Below are positions 34,724 to 44,059 of a DNA stretch of 54,849 nucleotides, one piece after another (the first letter of the stretch is position 1; every line of letters starts with the position of its first letter). The notes below the pieces were generated by a model, which saw nothing but the letters and a program-made list of their open reading frames with translations, had not been told where the DNA came from and searched no databases. This DNA is from Bacillota bacterium (lineage in GTDB: Bacteria; Bacillota; Clostridia; Oscillospirales; Oscillospiraceae), in assembly GCA_029225225.1 (NCBI GenBank), contig JAQXWB010000071.1, positions 1 to 54,849 of the forward strand. Reading direction: 5' to 3'. The position numbers and the translations under genes were made by a program.

Positions 34724-37159
34724 TTACTTCATTTCGAGGTTCTCAATCTCAGCCATCCAGCCATAGAAGGTTGTGATGTCCGGAGTGATGGTCGCCGTGT
34801 TGACACGCTCCTCGGAAGCGATAACGATGTTCTGTCTCTGGTAGACAGGAACCTCAACCGCCCAGTCAAGGATGATGTCAAGGCATTCCTTATAGGTCGC
34901 CTTACGGAAGGACTGATCGTCAGAAGTACGGGCCTCAACAATGAGCTTATCCAGCTCGTTGTCGCGGATGTGGTAGTGGTTGGAATCGGAACCGCCATCA
35001 CCAACGACATTGGTGGAATAATAGACCTGATACATATCCGGGTCAATCGTTGCACCCCATGCAGCGCACCACATGTTCTGCGTGCCGGCATCGAGGGCAT
35101 CCCACAGTTCGTTGGAATCGGCCGGGTCATAAACGACCATCGTGATACCGATCTGTGCCAAGGAGTCGCGAGCTTCCTGAAGGATTGCGAAGGAGGGGTG
35201 ATCACCGCTGCCGTCGCCGGGGATGATAACCTGATATTCCAGAGAAGCGCCTTCCGGAGCAGCAACGACCTTGCCGTCTTCGACGGTGAAGCCGGCAGCT
35301 TCGAAGAAGCCGAGTGCCGCGTTGCGGGCAGCTTCATACTTTTCTTCCGGAGTCATGTCGGCAGTGTAGATCGGGTTGCCGTCAACGTCGACGGAGTAAG
35401 CAAGCTGGTAGCCGGGATCGGAAGCCTGCGGAGCAGCCCAAGAGGTGCTGGAGATCGGGTACTCGATGACGCTTGCCGCGTCGCCGTAGTAGGAGTCAAT
35501 CGCCATTTCACGATAGACAGCGATGACGGTAGCAAAGGCCTTGCGGAGATCCTTGGAAGCCTCGCTGGAGGGATCGTCGCCAACGCACATGGTGTCAGCA
35601 TTCAGGCCGATGTAGCCATAGCCGAGGTTGTCAACGCTGTTGGTGTAGATACGGTCGCCGCTCAGCTCGCCGTTGCTGTTGAGGTCGCGGATCTGGTTGA
35701 ACTTCTCAACGGAGCCGGAGGGATCGGTGATGTCGATAACGCCGGTGTCGATACCGGAGATCTTATCGGCCTCGAGGGTTTCCTTGAACTGAACGTTCAC
35801 GGTCTTCGGGCAGCCCTTGTAGTAGAGCTCGTTGGCCTCGAAGTAAACAACGCGGTTCTCGTACTTGACAAACTTGTACGGGCCTGCGCCGAGGGGCTGG
35901 GTGGTCTTCGCCTGAACGCCCGACAAATCTTGGAAATCAAAGCCGTACTGGCCTTCGTCCGGATTCCACTTGGAAGCGTCGCCGTAGTAGTGCATCGGAG
36001 CAACGGTGATGCCGCAGACCTGATAAACAGCCGCAGCGTCGAAGCCGTTCGCAACGACCTCAACCTCGTAATCGTTCAGCATGGTGATGCCGGAGATAGA
36101 GGTGACGCCCTTGCCGCCCATGGCCTCGTCCTGAGGACCATAAGTGCTGATGAAGGAAGCCTTTGCAGCGTCAACAACGCTTGCGCCTTCTTCGCCGGTT
36201 GCTTCAGTATCAAAGAAAGCAACGGGATCGTTCTCGTATGCAGCCTTGGTAGCGGCAACATAGTCGTCGATGGTGACTTCGGAGATCGCCTTGGTCACAT
36301 CGCCCTCAGCGTCTGCGTAGGTGAAGTTGCCCTCGCCGTCCGTAGCGCCAAAGCCCCACATGACCATACCGAAAGCGATCTGGTCTGCCTCGTTGGCGAG
36401 GTCGCCGTCGGGCATGTAGTCAGGCTGATAGCCTGCGTAGTTATTGTTGACATAGTTGACAATCATCATGCACTGGTCAGCCCAGGCAGCGTCGAGGCAG
36501 CCGTAGTAAGCAACGGACAGCTCGTCAGCTTCGTCAACAGCACCGGCTTCAAAGTAGCCGTCAGCCAGTTCCGCATACTTCGCATAGACCTCATCGGTGG
36601 TCTGGGTGCGGTAGTTCTGCAGACCCTGGATGTCAACGGAGTACAGGGTGGAGGAGCCTGCGTAGGTCGGATCGCAGAGGACATAGTAGGTGAAGAGGAT
36701 GTCCTTCGCGGTCAGGGGCTCGCCGTCGGAGAATACGAGGTCGTCACGGATCTTAACGTGATAAGTAGTGGTGTCGCTCGCATCGTCATAGTTGACGGAG
36801 ATGTCGGCCGGGCCGGTGTAAGTATAGTCCGTGCCATTGTAGGGGATGGTCTCGCCCTCGATGGCGTTGTAGACGATAGCGCCGGTACGGTCGGTGGTCA
36901 TGATGCCGAGGGAAACCATGCCGACAACGTCCTGATCGTAAGCAGTATCCGCATAGAACGGGCTGAACTTCTCGGAGAAGGGCAGGTAACCAACGACAAG
37001 GGGGGTGGACTCGTTAGAGCCGTTGTCGGTGGAAGCTTCCGGCGTGCTAGCGGTAGTGCTGGCATCGGAAGATGGCGTAGTCGCTTCTTCCTCTTTGCAG
37101 CCGGCGAACAGGCAGGCTACCATGCAGAGGGCAAGAAGCAGTGCGATGAACTTCTTCAT
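34724..37159 (-). CDS. oppA: Oligopeptide-binding lipoprotein OppA, oversized
   Basis: OppA is the extracellular peptide-binding lipoprotein. It has a signal peptide with lipobox LFAGC (Cys about residue 20), then a Ser/Thr-rich linker. The SBP_bac_5 fold shows signature regions YHVKIRDDLVFSDGEPLTAKD and AWGATIDPDMYQVYYSTN. At 811 residues it is about 250 longer than the usual 540-560. Most of the excess is an acidic insert from about residue 175 to 340. It lies first in the operon behind a clear promoter. Confidence 0.93.
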   Translation of the reverse strand: MKKFIALLLALCMVACLFAGCKEEEATTPSSDASTTASTPEASTDNGSNESTPLVVGYLPFSEKFSPFYADTAYDQDVVGMVSLGIMTTDRTGAIVYNAIEGETIPYNGTDYTYTGPADISVNYDDASDTTTYHVKIRDDLVFSDGEPLTAKDILFTYYVLCDPTYAGSSTLYSVDIQGLQNYRTQTTDEVYAKYAELADGYFEAGAVDEADELSVAYYGCLDAAWADQCMMIVNYVNNNYAGYQPDYMPDGDLANEADQIAFGMVMWGFGATDGEGNFTYADAEGDVTKAISEVTIDDYVAATKAAYENDPVAFFDTEATGEEGASVVDAAKASFISTYGPQDEAMGGKGVTSISGITMLNDYEVEVVANGFDAAAVYQVCGITVAPMHYYGDASKWNPDEGQYGFDFQDLSGVQAKTTQPLGAGPYKFVKYENRVVYFEANELYYKGCPKTVNVQFKETLEADKISGIDTGVIDITDPSGSVEKFNQIRDLNSNGELSGDRIYTNSVDNLGYGYIGLNADTMCVGDDPSSEASKDLRKAFATVIAVYREMAIDSYYGDAASVIEYPISSTSWAAPQASDPGYQLAYSVDVDGNPIYTADMTPEEKYEAARNAALGFFEAAGFTVEDGKVVAAPEGASLEYQVIIPGDGSGDHPSFAILQEARDSLAQIGITMVVYDPADSNELWDALDAGTQNMWCAAWGATIDPDMYQVYYSTNVVGDGGSDSNHYHIRDNELDKLIVEARTSDDQSFRKATYKECLDIILDWAVEVPVYQRQNIVIASEERVNTATITPDITTFYGWMAEIENLEMK

Positions 37160-37258
37160 TTTCTTACCTCACTTTTCAGATTTATCTAAAACAGCACAAC
37201 TGCGCGCCGGACACGCACATTTGGTCTGCATAGACGCAAAAGCAAATGCTTTTTATTT

Positions 37259-37286
37259 ATTATACAAGAAAATGTGAACTTTTCAA
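37259..37286 (-). promoter_or_regulatory. Sigma-A promoter of the opp operon
   Basis: On the minus strand TTGAAA (37281-37286) and TATAAT (37259-37264) are 16 bases apart. The leader to oppA is about 95 bases. Confidence 0.75.
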
Positions 37287-37342
37287 GACTCTTTTTGCGA
37301 ATACTGTGACAAAAATAGCAAAAGCCGCTATTGCTTTTTTGT

Positions 37343-37906
37343 TTATTTTTCACGATTGCCGTTGTTTTTTGCCGAATGATTTTCAACGACTGTGAATGTT
37401 TTTCCACTTCTGAGGATAAATGCCGTAGCGGTTGCAGCCAAACAGACCGCCGCACCGACCAAAGCATATGTGTCATCGGGATAAGAGGCGCTGCCGACAA
37501 GCACCCGAATGACTTCTCCGACGGTCAGCCAAAGCGCCAGAATTGCGCTTGCCAGCGTTGTGCCGAAGAAATTTCGGAAGCAGCCGCGGTACACGTCAAT
37601 GCGCATGGGCAGCTCGGCGAATTGCAGGCGGACGGCGGAATAGACCGTCATGCCGAGCGGAAGCCACGCCAGCGCCCAGGGCAGAACGCAGTACCAGCAG
37701 TCATCGGAGGGACCCGCCTGCGCCTGCAAGCCGCAGAGCACCCACGCGCCCACACAAATCAGGGACAGCAGCAGCATCAGCACCCGAAAGACGCGGAATT
37801 GCTTCTCCGTCCCGTCAAAATGATAATACTCGCCGATATAGATCGGTTTGGACGGGTCGGAGAGATTGTTCACATAGTTTTCGCGGTAGATCTTGCGGTT
37901 CATCAT
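37343..37906 (-). CDS. Four-helix membrane protein of unknown function
   Basis: The 187-residue product has four hydrophobic segments (about 41-60, 74-93, 114-135, 145-163) between a soluble tyrosine-rich N-terminus and a basic C-terminus. I do not recognise a family. Its start overlaps the pepF stop by four bases (ATGA), so translation is coupled. Two ATG codons in tandem make the exact start uncertain by one residue. Confidence 0.65.
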   Translation of the reverse strand: MMNRKIYRENYVNNLSDPSKPIYIGEYYHFDGTEKQFRVFRVLMLLLSLICVGAWVLCGLQAQAGPSDDCWYCVLPWALAWLPLGMTVYSAVRLQFAELPMRIDVYRGCFRNFFGTTLASAILALWLTVGEVIRVLVGSASYPDDTYALVGAAVCLAATATAFILRSGKTFTVVENHSAKNNGNREK

Positions 37907-39594
37907 GAGAGGCTGTTCTCCTTCAACCAGTCGCGGATGCCCGCGCCGACGTCCTTAATCGTTCCCTGCTCATAGGGCACGCGCAGTCCGGCGCTATGGC
38001 AGAGCTCTGCAAAGGTCATGGTGCCTGCTTTATCCACGAACGCAAGGTAGCGCTTCCACGCCTCGTCCTTATCCTTCATGGAAAGCGTCCAAAGCTGGAA
38101 GGCAACGGTCTGCGCCATGCAATAATCAATATAGTACAGCGGATGCAGATAGACGTGCAGCTTCCACTGCCAGTGGGAATATCTGCCGTAGAAGGGCAAA
38201 TTGTCCATATCGAGCCACGGGCGGTACTTATGCTCCAGCTCCTCCCACACGGCATTGCGCTCGTCGGGCGTCAGGTTCTCGTTTTCGTACATCCGATGCT
38301 GGAATTCGTCGATCATGCAGCCGTAGGGGATGAAATCGAGGCTGTCTTCGCAGTGCGCCAGCTCATATTTTGCGGTGTTCGCGCCGAAGAAATTCTTATG
38401 ATAGTCCTGCGTCAGGAATTCCATGCTCATGGAGTGGCACTCGCAGGCTTCAATGGTCGGCTCCTGCAAGCTGGGATGAATGTCGGAATGCATTGCGCGG
38501 TAGAAGGCAAAGGCATGCCCCGCCTCATGGGTCAGCACATCGACATCGTCCGACGTGCCGTTGAAGTTGGAGAAGATGAAGGGCATCCGATAGGTGGGGA
38601 AAGCGGTGCAATAGCCGCCGGGCGCCTTGCCCTCACGGGAGAGGACGTCGAACAGCTCGCCATCAAACATCTCTTCGATGAATCCCTTTGTCTCAGGGCT
38701 GAGGTTTTGGTACATTGCCTTGCCTGCCGACAAAATCTCCTCCGGCGTGCCCTCCGGCTTCGCGTTGCCGTCGGCAAAGCGGAATTTATCGTCATAAATG
38801 CACAGGCGGTCAACCCCGATGCGCTTGCGCTGCGCCTCCTTGACCTCCGCAATGATCGGCACCAAGTCGCGGGCGATCTGCTCGCGGAACTCGTTCAGCT
38901 CCTTCGCGCCGTAGCAGTTTCTACCGAGGCGGTCATAGCCGAGCTGAATGTAATTCTCGTAACCGAGCATCCTGCCCTGCGCGTTGCGGTTCTTGACAAG
39001 CTTATCGTAGATCTCATCCAGCTCCTCGCGATGGGCGTCAAACGCCTTGCCCTCGACCTCAAAGGCGGCGCGGCGGACGGCGCGGTCAGGACTCTCTTTA
39101 TATTTGCCCAGCATCGGAAGCGGCATCGTCTGTCCGTCAAACTCGACGGTCAGTCCGGCATAGAGCTTCTGATACTGCGCTTCAAGCTTGCTTGCCTCCT
39201 GCATGAGCGGGATCAGCTCCGGCTTGAAGCTGCGGCGGGCAATCTCCAAATTCTTGAACAGCAGACTGCCGTAATGCGCCTCCAGCTCCGCGCGGAAGGG
39301 GGAATCCAGCAGGGCGATATTGACCTCTTGCGAACCCTCCTCCAGTTCGGGGCCAGCCTCATCAAAGAATTCGCGTTCCGCCTCATAGAACGGATCGGCG
39401 GTATTGATGGTATTGCGGACATAGGCAAGAGAGCCAAGCGTTTGAACCTCCTGCATCTTCGCCGTGACGGTGTCAAACAAAGTGATCTGCTCCTGCGCGG
39501 AAGCGGCATTTGTGATCGCCTCGGCTGCTTCGTGAAGCTCCCGCTTCAGCGCCGCAACGTCAGGGCGCGAGTAGGGATATTCGGAAAATTTCAT
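37903..39594 (-). CDS. pepF: M3-family oligoendopeptidase (PepF type)
   Basis: This zinc metallopeptidase cleaves short peptides in the cytosol. The 563-residue protein has the gluzincin motif THEAGHAFAF (residues about 355-364) and a downstream Glu in the EACECHSMSMEF segment, the third zinc ligand region. Length is normal for the M3B family. Being next to an oligopeptide transporter, it probably degrades imported peptides. This is an inference from context. Confidence 0.9.
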   Translation of the reverse strand: MKFSEYPYSRPDVAALKRELHEAAEAITNAASAQEQITLFDTVTAKMQEVQTLGSLAYVRNTINTADPFYEAEREFFDEAGPELEEGSQEVNIALLDSPFRAELEAHYGSLLFKNLEIARRSFKPELIPLMQEASKLEAQYQKLYAGLTVEFDGQTMPLPMLGKYKESPDRAVRRAAFEVEGKAFDAHREELDEIYDKLVKNRNAQGRMLGYENYIQLGYDRLGRNCYGAKELNEFREQIARDLVPIIAEVKEAQRKRIGVDRLCIYDDKFRFADGNAKPEGTPEEILSAGKAMYQNLSPETKGFIEEMFDGELFDVLSREGKAPGGYCTAFPTYRMPFIFSNFNGTSDDVDVLTHEAGHAFAFYRAMHSDIHPSLQEPTIEACECHSMSMEFLTQDYHKNFFGANTAKYELAHCEDSLDFIPYGCMIDEFQHRMYENENLTPDERNAVWEELEHKYRPWLDMDNLPFYGRYSHWQWKLHVYLHPLYYIDYCMAQTVAFQLWTLSMKDKDEAWKRYLAFVDKAGTMTFAELCHSAGLRVPYEQGTIKDVGAGIRDWLKENSLS

Positions 39595-39617
39595 GGAATA
39601 ACTCCTTTCGTATCGGT

Positions 39618-39623
39618 ATTATA
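39618..39623 (-). promoter_or_regulatory. -10 element ahead of pepF
   Basis: TATAAT on the minus strand lies about 24 bases upstream of the pepF ATG. The -35 region is poor (TAGCTT at 17-base spacing), so strength is uncertain. Confidence 0.35.
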
Positions 39624-39747
39624 CTGCAAGTAAGGAGGCGAAGCTACACCCGCAAGCAAACCTTCTCATGCTCGCCCGCCTCGGATAGCCGTCCCTACAT
39701 TATATAATAATATAATATATAGGTATATGCGCTGCTTTGCAAATTGG

Positions 39748-41589
39748 TTACTGCTGCGTCAAGAGAATGCAGAAGCCGTCCTTTTGGAGAGTGTATGCCG
39801 CGCCGTCAAAGTCCGTGTTGCAGCCGAACGCCATCGCTCCGCCGCTGACAAGCCACGGTTTATCGGACTGGTTGACATAAATCATCGCGGTCGTATTGCC
39901 GTCGCTGCGAGTAAAGGCGATCCTGCCGCCGCCCGCCTGCGTCACACGCACATCGCCGTTTTTCAAAACGGCAAGCGTGTTTTTCATATGGCATAGGGCG
40001 GTATAATACGCCTGTAGATCCGTATCCTCCGCACCCCACGGATAACAGCGGCGGCAGAACGGATCCTCAAAGCCCTCCATGCCTGCCTCGTCGCCATAAT
40101 AAATGCTCGGCATTCCCGGCAGGGTGAATTGCAGGAACGCCGCGCGCTTGAGCTTTGCAATGGCGAGAGCCCGCGCGTTGGCAGACAGATAGCGCTCCGC
40201 TTTCTCCTCCTTCGGCCCGTAAAAGCAATCGCCCAAAATCGTCAAGATACGCGGGGTATCATGCGTTCCGAGATGATTCATCACACAGGCAAGCACCTGC
40301 GGCGGGTAGTTTTCGGCAATTGTCATCACCGCAGCTCCAAAGCCCTGTCCGTCGTCCGCACCCGTGACATAATTCAAAATCGCGGTACGCCACGGGTAGT
40401 TCATCACGCTGTCCAGCTCGGCATCCACAAAATAGCGGCGCGAAACGCTGTAGGCGCGCTTGTTGGAGGCATCCTCCCAAACCTCGCCGAGCAGAAGCGC
40501 CTCCGGGTTGATCTGACGGATGCGCTTTTTGAGGCGCAGCACAAATTCGTCGGGCAGCTCGTCCACCACATCGAGGCGGAAGCCGTCCGCGCCGAGCGCC
40601 AGCCAGTGCGCCACGACGGAGTCCTCGTCCTCAATAATATAGTTGAGGTAGGATTCCTCCAGCTCCTCCACGCACGGCAGCGTCCGAATCCCCCACCATG
40701 CCTCGTATTGATCGGGATAGTGCGAGAAGCGGTACCACTTCCGATACGGCGAGTCAGGGTCGCTGACCGCACCGCCGCCAAACACTCCGTCTGCGTCGAA
40801 GTAGACGCTGTTGCTGCCCGTATGGGAGAAGACACCGTCCAAGATCACGCGGATGCCGCGCCGGTGCGCCTCGTCGCAGAGGTCACGGAAGTCCTGCTCC
40901 GTGCCGAGCATCGGGTCGGGGCGCTTATAGTCCGCCGTGTCGTAGCGGTGGTTGGAATATGCCATAAAAACGGGGTTCAAGTAAAGAATGCCGACGCCGA
41001 GCTGCTGCAAATAGGGCAGCTTCTCGCGAATACCGTTGAAATTCCCGCCGAAAAAGTCCTTATTCCAGACCGTTCCGTTCTCGTCCGGACGGTATTCGGG
41101 TGTTTCGTTCCAATTTTCATGGATCGTATAGGGGCGGAGCTTGTCCGTCAGATCACAGTCGCCGCGCTTGCAGAAACGATCCGGCATGATTTGATACATG
41201 ACCGCGCCGCGCGCGTAGTCCGGCACGGTGAAGTCCGACGGGATCACGCTGAGCTGCCACTTTTCCCCTGCCTCCATGTTGGTGCCGTCGCCCTGCTTGA
41301 ACAGGCGGAAGCCGCCCTCGGACTTCGTCACATAGAACCAGTAATAATACAGTCCACGTTCCGCAAGGGAAAGCTCGCAGCGGTAAAGCACATAGTCCTC
41401 TTCCTGCCTCTCCGGCGCAAAGGGATAGTCCCCAACCGGCGCACCGTCGCAGTTTTCCAGCACAAGGCGCACGCCGGTCGCGCCGCTGGTACGCGGAATA
41501 GAAATGTGCAGAACGCAGTTTTCCCCCGTTCGGAGCGTGCCGAACGGGGTTTTATACTGCGCTGCTTTACTGTCATACAGGATCCGCAT
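39748..41589 (-). CDS. GH13 alpha-glucan hydrolase, neopullulanase/cyclomaltodextrinase-like
   Basis: The 613-residue enzyme has an N-terminal beta-sandwich (about 1-110), then a GH13 barrel. The catalytic triad is seen in GFRLDVVDELP (Asp), LLGEVWED (Glu) and NHLGTHDTPR (His-Asp). A C-terminal beta domain follows. There is no signal peptide, so it acts in the cytosol on maltodextrins or glycogen branches left by phosphorylase. It starts four bases after glgP. Precise specificity cannot be read from sequence. Confidence 0.88.
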   Translation of the reverse strand: MRILYDSKAAQYKTPFGTLRTGENCVLHISIPRTSGATGVRLVLENCDGAPVGDYPFAPERQEEDYVLYRCELSLAERGLYYYWFYVTKSEGGFRLFKQGDGTNMEAGEKWQLSVIPSDFTVPDYARGAVMYQIMPDRFCKRGDCDLTDKLRPYTIHENWNETPEYRPDENGTVWNKDFFGGNFNGIREKLPYLQQLGVGILYLNPVFMAYSNHRYDTADYKRPDPMLGTEQDFRDLCDEAHRRGIRVILDGVFSHTGSNSVYFDADGVFGGGAVSDPDSPYRKWYRFSHYPDQYEAWWGIRTLPCVEELEESYLNYIIEDEDSVVAHWLALGADGFRLDVVDELPDEFVLRLKKRIRQINPEALLLGEVWEDASNKRAYSVSRRYFVDAELDSVMNYPWRTAILNYVTGADDGQGFGAAVMTIAENYPPQVLACVMNHLGTHDTPRILTILGDCFYGPKEEKAERYLSANARALAIAKLKRAAFLQFTLPGMPSIYYGDEAGMEGFEDPFCRRCYPWGAEDTDLQAYYTALCHMKNTLAVLKNGDVRVTQAGGGRIAFTRSDGNTTAMIYVNQSDKPWLVSGGAMAFGCNTDFDGAAYTLQKDGFCILLTQQ

Positions 41590-41593
41590 GGGA

Positions 41594-44038
41594 TTACTTC
41601 AGATGCCAAATGTTCTCGGCATATTCCTCGACTGCGCGGTCGGAGGAGAAAATGCCTGCTTTGGCAATGTTGACAAGAGACATATTGCGGAATCTCGGCT
41701 GATCAAGGTAGGTCTCGGAGACGACCCGCTGCGCGCGGGCGTAATCGTTGAAGTCCGCAATGGTCATATACGGATCGGGCGTGCCGAAGCGGTTCGTGAG
41801 CAGGGAGCTGACCAGATCGTCAAAGCGCTGCCCCAGCTCGCCGCTCGTGAGCATATCGAGCACGTCCCTCAGCTCGGGCGTAAGGAACTCCGTAGGTGCG
41901 TAGCCGCGCTGCCACAGCGCCTCAACCTCATGCGCCTTCATGCCGAAGAGGAAGATATTCTCATCGCCGACCTGCTCGTGAATCTCCACATTCGCGCCGT
42001 CGAGCGTGCCGATGGTGACCGCGCCGTTGATCATGAGCTTCATGTTGCCCGTGCCGGAGGCTTCCTTGCCCGCGACGGAAATCTGCTCGGAGATATCGGC
42101 TGCGGGAATGATGATCTCAGCAAGCGAAACCTTGTAGTCCTCGATAAAGACAACCTTGAGCTTGTCGCGCACCTCGGGATCGGCCTCTAAGAATTTCGAA
42201 ACGGCAACGATCAGGCTTATGGTCTGCTTCGCGCGGATATAACCCGCCGACGCCTTTGCCGCGAAAATAAAGGTGCGCGGTACGAACGGCGCGGAGGGAT
42301 TTGCCTTAATCTGCCGGTAGAGATACAGAACATGGAGGATATTCAGAAGCTGGCGCTTGTACTCATGCAGGCGCTTAATCTGGATATCAAAGATCGAATC
42401 GGGATCGACACGCACGCCGTTCTGCTTTGCGATCAGCGCGGCAAGGCGCTCCTTGTTCTTACGCTTGATGGCGGCGAGATCGGCCAGCACCTTCTCCTCA
42501 TTCTGATATTTCAGCAGCTTTTCCAGCTCGCGGGCGTCGCGCTTGAAGCCGTCGCCGATGAGATCGGTCAGGTAGTCCGTCAGCAGCGGGTTGGACTGGC
42601 ACAGCCAGCGGCGGTATGCGATGCCGTTCGTGACATTGAGGAAGCGGTCGGGCGTGATCTGGCAGTAATCGCGGAAAATGCCGTTGCGCAGGATATCGGT
42701 ATGCAGCTTGGAAACGCCGTTGACCTTATGGCAGGCAGCAAGGCAGAGATTTGCCATGCGCACCTCGTTGTTGGCAATGACCGCCATGTAGTTGATCTTG
42801 CCCCAGTCGTTCGGATAGACGGTGTTGAGCTGCTCAATCAGGCGGCGGTTGATCTCCACGCAGATGGAATAGACGCGCGGGAGCTGCTCACGGAACAGAT
42901 CGACGCTCCAGCGCTCGAGCGCTTCGCTCATGACGGTGTGGTTGGTATAGGACAGGGTCTTGCAGGTGATATCCCACGCCTGATCCCAGCCGTACTCGTG
43001 CTCGTCGATGAGCAGGCGCATCAGCTCCGGCACACACAGCGCCGGATGGGTGTCATTGATATGGATGGCGACCTTATCCGCCAAATTATCGAACGTATGA
43101 TACTTCTTATAGTGCTTTTTCAGGATACTCTGCAAAGAGGCAGACACCAGCAGGTACTGCTGCTTCAGGCGCAGGCGCTTGCCCTGAATATGGTCGTCAG
43201 CGGGGTAGAGCACCTTGGAAATCGTCTCTGCCATCGCGTTCTGCTCCAGTGCGCGGACGTAGTCGCCGCGGGAAAAGGCAGCCATATCAAAGCTCTGCGG
43301 CAGCTTTGCGCTCCATAAAATCAGGCGGTTGGCAGCATCGCTGTCATAGCCGGAGATAAACATATCATGCGGCACTGCAATGACAGAATTGTAGCCGACC
43401 TGCGCGACCTTAAAGCGGCCGTTATCGACCCACTCGCGCACCTCGCCGCCGAATTTGACCTCGACCGCGTCGTCCTCGCGGGCGCGGAGCCATACGTCGC
43501 CCATCTCCAGCCAGTTGTCGGGGAACTCCATCTGCCAGCCGTCGACAATCTTCTGACGGAAGATGCCGAACTCATAGCGAATGGAATAGCCCGTCACGTG
43601 ATAAGCCAAACCAGTTGCCGCGTCCATATAGCAGGAGGCCAGCCTGCCGAGACCGCCGTTGCCGAGACCGGCGTCCGGCTCCAGCGCATAGATATCGTCA
43701 ATATTGAAGCCCGCCTTTTTCAGGCCCTCTCGGCACTCGTTTTCAATGCCGAGATTGAAGAGGTTGTTGCGAAGGCTCGTGCCGACAAGGAATTCCATCG
43801 ACATATAGTAGACTTCCTTCTGCTCCTTTTCGGCGCAGCGGTTATTGAAAAGGCGGTTTTTATCGTTCAGAAGCTCGCGCACAACCGTGCAGAGTGCACG
43901 ATAGACCTGCTTCTCCGTTGCATCGGTCAGGGTGCTGCCGCAGGTGCGCTGCAGGGCCTCGTCCAATTCCTTCATCATATCGACCCGCTGCTCCTCGCGC
44001 AGCGGTTTTACTGCCTGCTTGGGTGTTTGCTTTTTCAT
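41594..44038 (-). CDS. glgP: Glycogen/alpha-glucan phosphorylase
   Basis: This PLP enzyme releases glucose-1-phosphate from glycogen. The 814-residue protein has the PLP-lysine signature EASGTGNMKLMINGAVTIGT near residue 655, and the sugar/phosphate region DAGLGNGGLGRLASCYMDA near 102-120. Length is typical. It is the fifth gene of the operon and provides the degradative arm opposite GlgA. Confidence 0.96.
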   Translation of the reverse strand: MKKQTPKQAVKPLREEQRVDMMKELDEALQRTCGSTLTDATEKQVYRALCTVVRELLNDKNRLFNNRCAEKEQKEVYYMSMEFLVGTSLRNNLFNLGIENECREGLKKAGFNIDDIYALEPDAGLGNGGLGRLASCYMDAATGLAYHVTGYSIRYEFGIFRQKIVDGWQMEFPDNWLEMGDVWLRAREDDAVEVKFGGEVREWVDNGRFKVAQVGYNSVIAVPHDMFISGYDSDAANRLILWSAKLPQSFDMAAFSRGDYVRALEQNAMAETISKVLYPADDHIQGKRLRLKQQYLLVSASLQSILKKHYKKYHTFDNLADKVAIHINDTHPALCVPELMRLLIDEHEYGWDQAWDITCKTLSYTNHTVMSEALERWSVDLFREQLPRVYSICVEINRRLIEQLNTVYPNDWGKINYMAVIANNEVRMANLCLAACHKVNGVSKLHTDILRNGIFRDYCQITPDRFLNVTNGIAYRRWLCQSNPLLTDYLTDLIGDGFKRDARELEKLLKYQNEEKVLADLAAIKRKNKERLAALIAKQNGVRVDPDSIFDIQIKRLHEYKRQLLNILHVLYLYRQIKANPSAPFVPRTFIFAAKASAGYIRAKQTISLIVAVSKFLEADPEVRDKLKVVFIEDYKVSLAEIIIPAADISEQISVAGKEASGTGNMKLMINGAVTIGTLDGANVEIHEQVGDENIFLFGMKAHEVEALWQRGYAPTEFLTPELRDVLDMLTSGELGQRFDDLVSSLLTNRFGTPDPYMTIADFNDYARAQRVVSETYLDQPRFRNMSLVNIAKAGIFSSDRAVEEYAENIWHLK

Positions 44039-44059
44039 GAGTCCTCCTAAGATTTTTAT

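Noticed and set aside
39695-39725. AT-rich foldback after the GH13 gene as a terminator
   Set aside because: The stem is only A-T pairs with no U-run in the right place, so stability would be poor.
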